A stretch of 8,996 nt of DNA from Pseudomonadota bacterium (lineage in GTDB: Bacteria > Pseudomonadota > Alphaproteobacteria > Rhizobiales > Xanthobacteraceae), in NCBI GenBank assembly GCA_023433965.1, contig JAEYTQ010000754.1, positions 1 through 8,996 on the forward strand. The letters run 5' to 3'. The notes beneath the pieces were generated by a model. The model saw only the letters and a list, made by a program, of their open reading frames with translations. It did no database searches and was not told the DNA's origin. Positions within the stretch are counted from its first letter, which is position 1. Each line of letters opens with the position of its first letter. The position numbers and the translations under genes were made by a program. Below are positions 1-5,146 of this stretch, piece after piece.

Positions 1-220
1 CCCAGGTCGGCTCCTGCATGGTCAGCCAGCGGCGATAAGCCTCCAGCCGCCACTGCAGCATCCAGTCGGGCTCGTTCTTCTTCTGCGAGATGAACTTTAC
101 GATCTCTTCCGACAGCCCCTTGGGGGCCTTTTCGGAGTCGATCAGGGTCTCGAACCCATAACGATACTGGTCGACGTCGATGCCGCGAACCCGTTCAATG
201 GTTTCCTGAACCGCCGCCAT
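1..220 (-). CDS. sufB: SufB, Fe-S cluster scaffold subunit (N-terminal part, runs off the window)
   Basis: SufB is the scaffold subunit of the cytosolic SufBC2D complex, on which Fe-S clusters are built before transfer to apoproteins. Only the first 73 codons are visible; the rest lies beyond the left edge. The translated stretch (MAAVQETIERVRGIDVDQY, then KAPKGLSEEIVKFISQKKN and EPDWMLQWRLEAYRRW) matches the conserved SufB N-terminus closely. The ATG at 218-220 is supported by GGAG six bases upstream (complement of 227-230). Catalytic and cluster-binding residues are not visible. The gene follows fdxN after 52 bases with no terminator-like structure, so it is probably co-transcribed with fdxN from the NifA-dependent promoter near 512-526. 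This suggests a SUF system serving nitrogenase and related Fe-S proteins. The family assignment is firm; the dedicated role is inference. Confidence 0.9.
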   Translation of the reverse strand, partial: MAAVQETIERVRGIDVDQYRYGFETLIDSEKAPKGLSEEIVKFISQKKNEPDWMLQWRLEAYRRWLTMQEPTW

Positions 221-272
221 CTATCGCTCCGTCCGGAAGGGAAATTTCGCAGCCTGCGTCACCGATCCGCGC

Positions 273-467
273 TCAGGCCGGGATGCAGGTGTCGGGCACC
301 GGACAGACAGCCGCGCATTGCGGCGTATCGAAGCTTCCTTCGCACTCCGTGCACTTCTTGGGATCGATCACGTACATGTCGCGCTTGAGGCTGATCGCGG
401 CGTTCGGGCATTGGAACTCACATGCGCCGCAAACCGTGCATTGCGAGGCGACAATCTTGTAGGCCAT
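273..467 (-). CDS. fdxN: FdxN-type 2[4Fe-4S] ferredoxin
   Basis: A 64-residue ferredoxin with two [4Fe-4S] binding motifs: C10-x2-C13-x2-C16-x3-C20-P and C39-x2-C42-x8-C51-x3-C55-P. The eight-residue spacing in the second motif and the length are typical of FdxN ferredoxins of nif regions, which carry low-potential electrons towards nitrogenase in rhizobia and phototrophs. There is an additional Cys61 near the C-terminus. The ATG at 465-467 is chosen because GAGGAG (complement of 477-482) lies nine bases upstream. A longer reading to 527 would place the sigma-54 promoter inside the coding region and adds a basic, non-conserved extension. It lies downstream of nifA behind its own predicted NifA-dependent promoter and 52 bases ahead of sufB. 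The exact electron donor is not visible; the family call is sure. Confidence 0.92.
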   Translation of the reverse strand: MAYKIVASQCTVCGACEFQCPNAAISLKRDMYVIDPKKCTECEGSFDTPQCAAVCPVPDTCIPA

Positions 468-511
468 GTGTTCCGACTCCTCGAGCAGACGATGCCGTCG
501 GACACCCTCTT

Positions 512-526
512 TCAAGCGTCGTGCCA
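512..526 (-). promoter_or_regulatory. Predicted sigma-54 (-24/-12) promoter of fdxN-sufB
   Basis: The minus strand reads TGGCAC-GACGC-TTGA, against the sigma-54 consensus TGGCAC-N5-TTGC. The -24 block is perfect and the spacing correct, but the usually invariant GC at -12 is GA. The predicted transcript start is near 500, giving a leader of about 33 bases containing the GAGGAG ribosome site. Two NifA enhancer sites sit at about -80 and -99, the normal distance, which supports the call despite the -12 deviation. Confidence 0.65.
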
Positions 527-571
527 ACCTCGAACGTTCTGAAATTCAAGTGTAATTTTGGACGGGCCGGT

Positions 572-587
572 TGTCGGGGGCCCGACA
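572..587. promoter_or_regulatory. NifA upstream activator site 1 (TGT-N10-ACA)
   Basis: TGTCGGGGGCCCGACA is an exact TGT-N10-ACA NifA enhancer and almost a perfect palindrome. Its centre lies about 80 bases upstream of the predicted fdxN transcript start. It is outside any gene, between nifA and fdxN. As a GC-rich dyad just behind nifA it could also form an RNA hairpin, but no U-run follows, so an enhancer role is preferred. Confidence 0.82.
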
Positions 588-590
588 GCA

Positions 591-606
591 TGTCGCATCT
601 GCGACA
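591..606. promoter_or_regulatory. NifA upstream activator site 2 (TGT-N10-ACA)
   Basis: TGTCGCATCTGCGACA is a second exact TGT-N10-ACA site, also nearly palindromic, 19 bases centre to centre from site 1 and about 99 bases upstream of the predicted fdxN start. It ends eight bases from the nifA stop codon. Tandem sites permit cooperative NifA binding; that effect is inference here. Confidence 0.82.
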
Positions 607-613
607 GTCGCCG

Positions 614-2350
614 TCAGAGCCGCTTGACCTCGATGCCGTGCTTCTTCAGCGCATAGCCAATCTGCCGCGGCGTAAGGCCGAGCAGACGCGCAGCCTTGGC
701 CTGCACCCAACCGGACTTTTCCATGGCGGCGATGACGCGGTCACGGTCGGCCATGCCGCCGCTCAAAGACGCACTGGCAGAGTCCGACGCCGACGCTCCC
801 GGTTCGAGCGCCGCCGGCGCTCCAACACCTGTCTCGCGCGGAGCCCTGGCCGGAAGGACGGAGAGCGGCACGATCGGCAGCGATCGTTGCGGCGCCGCCT
901 CGGATCCGCCGTTCCACAACATCGCGGACAGACACTGACTGTGACAGCAGGCGAAATCGTTCCTGACGATCTCCGGTCCCGGCGCAAGGGTCGCGGTGCG
1001 CTGCACGCAGTTCTCCAGCTCCCGCACGTTTCCTGGAAAGCCGCAGCTCATCAGAACCTCGATCGCATGCCGATCGAAGGACAGCGCACGGCCATTCTCG
1101 GCGTTGAAGTTCTTCAGGAACTCGTTGGCCAGCAGCGGAATATCGCTGCGCCGCTCGCGCAGCGGAGGCAGCATCATCGGCACGACGCTGATGCGATAGT
1201 AGAGATCTGCACGAAACTCGTTGCGCGCGACGGCTTCCTCCAGGTTGCGGTTGGTCGCAGCGATGACGCGCACGTCAACCTTGATGGTCTGGTTGCCGCC
1301 GACGCGCTCGAACTCCTGCTCCTGGAGCACGCGCAGGAGCTTGGCCTGGAACGAGGCCGAGATCTCGCCGATCTCGTCCAGGAACAGCGTGCCCTTGTCG
1401 GCCAGTTCGAACCTGCCCTTCCGCGAATTGAGAGCGCCGGTAAAGGCGCCCTTCTCATGCCCGAACAGTTCGGATTCCAGCACCGATTCCGGCAGGGCGG
1501 CGCAATTGATCTTGATCAACGGACGCTTGGCGCGCGGCGAAAGCTCGTGAATGGCCTTTGCAATCAGCTCCTTGCCGGTGCCAGACTCCCCGCGCAGCAG
1601 GACGGTCGAGTTCGACTTCGCCACCACCGCGATCTTTTCCAACAGGCCGCGCAGCGCCGGGCTGTCCCCGATGATGCCTTCGACGTGAACCTTGCGGCGA
1701 TCACGCGCCGGCTTGAGCTCGGATAGCTCCTTCTGAAGGCGGTAACTCTCGTGCATCAGCCGTTCGCGATCCTGCGCGACGATCCGGTGCAGCTTCACCG
1801 TCTGGCCGACCAGATTGGCGACCATCGTCAGCAGACGCACGTCGGAATCGAGCCGGTACATCGACCGCTCGTCCCAGATCCGGTCGACCGTCAGAGTGCC
1901 GACGACCTTGGCATCGATACGGATGGGAACGCCGATGAAGGACACCCGGATCGCTTCCGAGGCCCCCAGGGTCTCCACGTCGGCCGGGCTGAATGCGGGA
2001 TGGCTGGCGATGTTCTCCGCGACCAGCGGCATCGCGGTCGCAACGATCTGATCGACGGCCTTCTGCGGCAACCGCCCGCGATAACGCTCGTCACTGCCCT
2101 CGCTCCATCCGGCCCCGACCGCCAGATCGGGAACGCCGTCGTCCGCGAGCAGCGCGACCACGCCGTGACGCATCTGGAGAAACGATTGCAGCAGGTTGAC
2201 GACGTTGGCAAGCGTCGCCTCCAGCCGCGTCGGCGCCGTCAATATCTTTGAAATCTCGAAGATGCCGGTCAGCGCGATCTCATTGAGCGGCACCAGCGGC
2301 GCCGTCTGATCGGCCCTGTGTCCTTCGACCGAGGGAGCAGCATTCAGCAT
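614..2350 (-). CDS. nifA: NifA, sigma-54-dependent activator of nitrogen-fixation genes
   Basis: NifA is the cytosolic enhancer-binding protein that activates sigma-54 RNA polymerase at nif promoters by ATP hydrolysis. Numbered from this start (578 residues): GAF domain about 30-190; AAA+ domain about 225-470 with Walker A GESGTGKE (254-261), sigma-54 contact loop GAFTGA (301-306) and Walker B TLFLDE (321-326); an Ala/Pro/Ser-rich linker; Fis-type helix-turn-helix in the last 30 residues. Cysteines 436, 448, 468 and 473 form C-x11-C-x19-C-x4-C, the signature of oxygen-sensitive NifA of alphaproteobacteria, so NifL is not expected. The ATG at 2350 has GGAG eight bases upstream. An in-frame ATG at 2419 would add 23 residues but has no visible ribosome site; I prefer the shorter form, less surely than the gene itself. 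It follows fixR, the Bradyrhizobium fixR-nifA arrangement, and is probably transcribed with it. Confidence 0.95.
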   Translation of the reverse strand: MLNAAPSVEGHRADQTAPLVPLNEIALTGIFEISKILTAPTRLEATLANVVNLLQSFLQMRHGVVALLADDGVPDLAVGAGWSEGSDERYRGRLPQKAVDQIVATAMPLVAENIASHPAFSPADVETLGASEAIRVSFIGVPIRIDAKVVGTLTVDRIWDERSMYRLDSDVRLLTMVANLVGQTVKLHRIVAQDRERLMHESYRLQKELSELKPARDRRKVHVEGIIGDSPALRGLLEKIAVVAKSNSTVLLRGESGTGKELIAKAIHELSPRAKRPLIKINCAALPESVLESELFGHEKGAFTGALNSRKGRFELADKGTLFLDEIGEISASFQAKLLRVLQEQEFERVGGNQTIKVDVRVIAATNRNLEEAVARNEFRADLYYRISVVPMMLPPLRERRSDIPLLANEFLKNFNAENGRALSFDRHAIEVLMSCGFPGNVRELENCVQRTATLAPGPEIVRNDFACCHSQCLSAMLWNGGSEAAPQRSLPIVPLSVLPARAPRETGVGAPAALEPGASASDSASASLSGGMADRDRVIAAMEKSGWVQAKAARLLGLTPRQIGYALKKHGIEVKRL

Positions 2351-2605
2351 GACGGAATCTCCGTTGCCCGTTACATCCTCCCGGCCGCATTCTCTGGAAC
2401 TCGTCGTATTCTCATTCATGTCGTGTCGGGAGTCGCGCTCAACTTGTCGGCACTACTGCAAAAAGATTCCATCGGGCTTGCACGCTTTATCATCCACTTT
2501 ACGGAATTTGCCGCCGGGATGGCCGACGCGCTCGAGATCGAAATCACCGCATTGATTCAACGCAAACCTGCGAAACTATTTCCGTGGCGGGCCGCTGCTG
2601 CCTGA

Positions 2606-3445
2606 TCACACGTGCTGCCCTCCGTTGATTGGTACTTCCGCACCTGTGACGTAGCTCGCCGCGTCCGAGCACAGGAAGAAGATCACCTTCGCGACCTCGT
2701 CCGGCGTGCCAACGCGGTGCAGCGGGATGATCGGTGCGAGCTGGGCCTCAGTCTCCGGCGACAGGATGTCGGTCTTGATCTCGCCCGGAGCGATCGCATT
2801 GACGCGAATTCCGAACGGCGCGTAGTCGTGCGCCATCTCGCGAGTCAGGCACCCGAGCGCGGCCTTCGACGTAGCATAGGCGGTTCCGGCAAAGGGGTGC
2901 ACCCGGGAGCCCACGATCGAAGTCACGTTGACGATCGAGCCGACGGCCTGTTTCAGTTCATCGACCAGGCCCTGCGCGAACAGGATCGGCGCCAGAAGGT
3001 TGACGTGGAACACGCTCATCCAGGTTTCGACGGACGTCGTCAGCGAGTTCAGCCGGGTGCCGTCGGCAGCCTTGGGAGAGATCCCGGCATTGTTGATCAG
3101 CGCATGCAGCGGCCCGCCGTTGAGCCGCTCCTTGATCTCGGCCAGCGCGCGCGGCAGCGCGCGATGGTCGCTCAGCTCCACCTGCACATGATTGTCCGCG
3201 CCGGCGTCCCAAGGACATCGGCCGGTGTCGAATGGTTGCCGGGAGCAGGTGATGATCCGCCAACCGGCTTCGGAAAACAGCCTTCCCGTTGCATGGCCGA
3301 TGCCCCGGGACGCGCCGGTCAGCACGAGCGTTTTCTGCGCGCCACCTTGTGCACGCGCCTTGTCGCCGTGAAACGGGCACAACGCGATGTCGGGGGCCGG
3401 CGTGCGGGCCGGCGCGCCGTCGCGATCCAAGAGGTCGAGCGTCAC
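2606..3445 (-). CDS. fixR: FixR, short-chain dehydrogenase/reductase family protein
   Basis: A 279-residue SDR-family protein, close to the roughly 278 residues I recall for FixR of Bradyrhizobium japonicum, and like it placed directly upstream of nifA. Visible elements: N-terminal extension of about 38 residues, cofactor loop TGASRGIG (43-50), NNAG (118-121), catalytic Ser176 and Y190-ATS-K194, and the C-terminal GAEVPINGG typical of classical SDRs. The catalytic set is intact, so it is probably an active NAD(P)-dependent oxidoreductase, but the substrate of FixR is unknown and, as far as I recall, it is not essential for fixation. GTG at 3443-3445 is chosen as start because GAGGAG (complement of 3451-3456) lies five bases upstream; the in-frame TTG at 3448 would be only two bases away. 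Transcription is predicted from the sigma-54 promoter at 3501-3516 and a RegR-controlled element behind it. Confidence 0.92.
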   Translation of the reverse strand: MTLDLLDRDGAPARTPAPDIALCPFHGDKARAQGGAQKTLVLTGASRGIGHATGRLFSEAGWRIITCSRQPFDTGRCPWDAGADNHVQVELSDHRALPRALAEIKERLNGGPLHALINNAGISPKAADGTRLNSLTTSVETWMSVFHVNLLAPILFAQGLVDELKQAVGSIVNVTSIVGSRVHPFAGTAYATSKAALGCLTREMAHDYAPFGIRVNAIAPGEIKTDILSPETEAQLAPIIPLHRVGTPDEVAKVIFFLCSDAASYVTGAEVPINGGQHV

Positions 3446-3500
3446 CAAAACTCCTCACCACGTCCCACCGGACGCCAGACAATGACGATGGAGGCAACTT

Positions 3501-3516
3501 TGCAGGAATTGGGCCA
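3501..3516 (-). promoter_or_regulatory. Predicted sigma-54 promoter of fixR-nifA
   Basis: The minus strand reads TGGCCC-AATTC-CTGCA, with GG and GC separated by exactly ten bases as sigma-54 requires. The predicted transcript start near 3490 leaves a 45-base leader to the fixR start codon. The B. japonicum fixR-nifA operon is known to carry a -24/-12 promoter used for NifA autoactivation, so the position fits. A second, sigma-70 type promoter overlapping it, as described in that species, could not be recognised by eye. Confidence 0.72.
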
Positions 3517-3545
3517 CGCGCTGCCACCCGATCGCTGCAATTTCC

Positions 3546-3560
3546 GCGACCGAATGTCGA
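3546..3560 (-). promoter_or_regulatory. Candidate RegR binding box upstream of fixR-nifA
   Basis: The minus strand reads TCGACATTCGGTCGC. Against the RegR box as I recall it for B. japonicum, GNG(A/G)C(A/G)TTNNGNCGC, it matches at every defined position except the first (T for G). Its centre is about 63 bases upstream of the predicted fixR transcript start, where the redox regulator RegR is known to bind in B. japonicum. It implies redox-responsive basal expression of fixR-nifA, independent of NifA. Confidence 0.65.
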
Positions 3561-3570
3561 GTTCGCGACA
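3555..3570. promoter_or_regulatory. NifA-type activator site (TGT-N10-ACA) in the divergent control region
   Basis: TGTCGAGTTCGCGACA is an exact TGT-N10-ACA site. Its centre is about 72 bases upstream of the predicted fixR start and about 152 bases upstream of the predicted start of the divergent operon, so one site could serve both sigma-54 promoters. It overlaps the RegR box by six bases, so NifA and RegR may compete. A single TGT-N10-ACA can occur by chance, but its setting between two -24/-12 promoters supports it. Confidence 0.65.
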
Positions 3571-3627
3571 CGCTGCATGGTTTGCAACACGTGCTCGTGC
3601 GCTTTCGAACCAAGCGGCGCCGCCGCG

Positions 3628-3652
3628 CTGCATTTGTCCTTCTTGAATGCAG
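3628..3652. repeat. 7+7 inverted repeat with 11-base spacer, possible operator
   Basis: CTGCATT (3628-3634) and AATGCAG (3646-3652) are perfect inverted repeats separated by 11 bases. ATT-N11-AAT fits the general T-N11-A pattern of LysR-type regulator sites. The centre, 3640, is 75 bases upstream of the predicted start of the rightward operon. No regulator gene in the window is an obvious partner. Function is not established; it may be coincidence. Confidence 0.4.
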
Positions 3653-3688
3653 GCCGGCAGTTGAGACCTGTTTTTCAACGATTCCAAA

Positions 3689-3704
3689 TGGCCCGGCTCT
3701 TGCT
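3689..3704 (+). promoter_or_regulatory. Predicted sigma-54 promoter of the yqeB-like/bfd-like operon
   Basis: TGGCCCGGCTCTTGCT matches TGGCAC-N5-TTGC at nine of ten defined positions, with GG and GC ten bases apart. Predicted transcript start is near 3715, about 46 bases ahead of the ATG at 3761. Together with the TGT-N10-ACA site at 3555-3570 it suggests NifA control of the two downstream genes. Confidence 0.75.
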
Positions 3705-3760
3705 CTTCCTGTTCCAAGCCTGATCGCGCCTTGCTGTACTCACCGCAAACGTGGTTTCAA

Positions 3761-4591
3761 ATGCCCCAGCCGCATCGACTCTTCACCGTGATCCTCGGCA
3801 CCAACGAGATCGCATCTGCGATCGGCCTCCAGCTGGTGCGCGCCGGATATTGCGTGGTGATGTCACACGATCCGGATCCGCCGGTGATCCGGCGCAAGAT
3901 GGCGTTTCATGACGCGCTCTTCACCGACACAATCCAGCTCGAGGACGTCGTCGCCGAGCGCGTCGACGACGGCATGCAGGTCTATCAAGCGCTCGGCCGG
4001 CCGGCACGAATCCTGGTCACCTGGCTCGGCCTGCTCGACCTGCTTCCGGTCCGCCACATCGATCTTCTGGTCGATGCGCGTCTTCAAAAGCGCCGGATCA
4101 CTCCGGACCTCAGGCGGCTCGCCCGCCTTGCTATCGGGCTGGGCCCTGGCTTCTCGTCGAGCTACAATTGCGACGTCGCGGTGGAGACCCGGCCCGGCAA
4201 GATCGGGCTGGTCGGCGACGCGCGCTGGACCGATGCCGCCGACGGCGCCGCGAGTTCGCTGGGCGATGTCGGCGCGGAACGGTTCGTCTATTCGCCCTTC
4301 GCAGGACGCTGGCACACGCCGGTCGAGATCGGCACCCGCGTCTACCGCGACCTCGTGCTTGGCCACCTCTCTGGCGTTCCCGTGCTCGCGCCGCGCGACG
4401 GAATCCTGCGCGGCATCGTCCGCGACGGCAGCGAAGTTCCGGCCGGCGTCAAGCTGCTGGAGATCGATCCGCGCGGACGCGACGCCCAGTGGACCGGCAC
4501 GGATCGGCGCGGACGCGCCATCGCCGACGCAACAGCCGCGGCGGTCGGATTCCGCACCGCGCGCCGCGTCATGCAGCGGAGTCCAGCATGA
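3761..4591 (+). CDS. YqeB-like protein of the molybdenum-hydroxylase maturation family
   Basis: The 276-residue product resembles the YqeB/EF2563 family, found near selenium-dependent molybdenum hydroxylases and related in context to XdhC; its biochemical function is not settled. Recognised features are an N-terminal Rossmann-like segment (8-35), the R44-R-K-M-A-F stretch, VDARLQKR (104-111), the family hallmark IGLGPGF (125-131) followed by a VETRPGKIG segment, and two C-terminal barrel-like halves ending in PVLAPRDGILRGIV and KLLEIDPR. The usual glycine-rich start, which I recall as GAGD, is GTNE here, so nucleotide binding may be altered. ATG 3761 is preferred over an in-frame TTG at 3731; neither has a clear ribosome site. 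It is divergent from fixR behind a sigma-54 promoter and overlaps the next gene by four bases (ATGA), so the two are translationally coupled. No molybdenum hydroxylase structural gene is visible. A link to molybdenum or sulfur handling during nitrogen fixation is inference. Confidence 0.75.
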   Translation: MPQPHRLFTVILGTNEIASAIGLQLVRAGYCVVMSHDPDPPVIRRKMAFHDALFTDTIQLEDVVAERVDDGMQVYQALGRPARILVTWLGLLDLLPVRHIDLLVDARLQKRRITPDLRRLARLAIGLGPGFSSSYNCDVAVETRPGKIGLVGDARWTDAADGAASSLGDVGAERFVYSPFAGRWHTPVEIGTRVYRDLVLGHLSGVPVLAPRDGILRGIVRDGSEVPAGVKLLEIDPRGRDAQWTGTDRRGRAIADATAAAVGFRTARRVMQRSPA

Positions 4592-4806
4592 TCGTCTGCT
4601 CCTGCAACGTCATCAGCGATCACGACATCAGAGGCGTGGCATCGTCCGGCGACGAGCTTTGCTCGGCCGCGCAGATTTACGGCTGCCTCGGGTGCACCGT
4701 CAGGTGCGGGCTGTGCTCCCATTCCGTGAGGCGCATTCTGGAGGAGCGGCAGCCTCGCCACGAACGGTTTTCGCGAGAACAGAGCGCGCTCCGTTCCGAG
4801 GCCTGA
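4588..4806 (+). CDS. Bfd-like [2Fe-2S] protein (bacterioferritin-associated ferredoxin family)
   Basis: A 72-residue cytosolic protein beginning MIVCSCNVISDHDIR, typical of the BFD-type [2Fe-2S] fold. The expected cluster ligands are C4-x-C6 and C40-x2-C43, with 33 residues between pairs, close to the roughly 31 of E. coli Bfd. Three further cysteines (C25, C33, C36) make the stretch YGCLGCTVRCGLC unusually cysteine-rich, so the pairing of ligands is uncertain. Classical Bfd reduces bacterioferritin to release iron; related domains also occur as electron or cluster carriers in NifU and other proteins. No bacterioferritin gene is in view. Its ATG overlaps the stop codon of the yqeB-like gene, indicating one operon under the sigma-54 promoter at 3689-3704. 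The last 18 residues are polar and unlike the fold. The family call is good; the partner is unknown. Confidence 0.82.
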   Translation: MIVCSCNVISDHDIRGVASSGDELCSAAQIYGCLGCTVRCGLCSHSVRRILEERQPRHERFSREQSALRSEA

Positions 4807-4817
4807 AAGGAAAACTC

Positions 4818-4850
4818 CCTGCATCGTCCAAGAGGCTCGCGCGGTGCAGG
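4818..4850 (+). terminator. Hairpin just after the bfd-like gene
   Basis: CCTGCATCG (4818-4826) can pair with CGGTGCAGG (4842-4850) over nine positions including one G-T pair, with a 15-base loop. It starts 12 bases after the stop codon, where transcript ends are expected, but no T-run follows. It could be a weak terminator or a stabilising 3' structure. Confidence 0.35.
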
Positions 4851-4950
4851 AGACCGCTGCTGTTATTCGCCTGTTCGCTGTGCTTCGAGTCACGTAGCCG
4901 TCATGGTTTCCCCGGCACATCACAGCAAAGGCCACGAATTTGGCGTCCCT

Positions 4951-4970
4951 CGATGCCTCGGCGGGCATCG
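4951..4970. terminator. Perfect 7-bp hairpin in the intergenic region
   Basis: CGATGCC-TCGGCG-GGCATCG forms a perfect seven-base-pair stem with a six-base loop, about 145 bases after the bfd-like gene. Only two T residues follow, so intrinsic termination is doubtful; transcript-end structure or protein binding site are alternatives. Confidence 0.3.
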
Positions 4971-5146
4971 TTCGGGCACGCGGTTCAAGAGCTCATCAAT
5001 GCCCAGGACGGGTGACTTCCCGGCGTTCTCGTCGGTCGATCCTTCCCGGCGAGGTGGCTCCAAGGTCGGACAATTCCGTGGCTTTTCGATCTGATTGCCC
5101 TATTCTTTCAAGAAACCTGTTGAACGCCTCCCGTCCAAGGAGAAGT

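Noticed and set aside
494..507. Alternative -24/-12 element for fdxN with GG and GC ten bases apart
   Set aside because: Neighbouring bases fit the consensus poorly (AGGGTG and CGGC) and the transcript would start only about 15 bases before the ATG, leaving little room for the ribosome site.
468..527. Longer N-terminus of the ferredoxin starting at 527
   Set aside because: The extension would cover the sigma-54 promoter, is not part of the FdxN family, and the ATG at 467 has a good ribosome site.
422..1726. 434-codon open frame on the plus strand across nifA
   Set aside because: It is antisense to the well-supported nifA, is rich in Arg and Ala as expected of a high-G+C shadow frame, and resembles no family.
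2552..2565. FNR/FixK-like box (TTGATTCAACGCAA) in the fixR-nifA gap
   Set aside because: The left half fits TTGAT but the right half is GCAA rather than ATCAA, so the dyad is broken; the position gives no clear promoter.
3614..3623. GCGGCGCCGC palindrome in the divergent control region
   Set aside because: Pure G+C palindromes of this size are common at this base composition and match no regulator site I know.
2612..3646. 344-codon open frame on the plus strand across fixR
   Set aside because: It lies opposite fixR, whose SDR motifs are intact, and runs on into the promoter region; composition is that of a shadow frame.
5017..5051. Direct repeat TTCCCGGCG, two copies 26 bases apart
   Set aside because: Nine G+C-rich bases repeated once are easily expected by chance, and there is no third copy or target-site structure.
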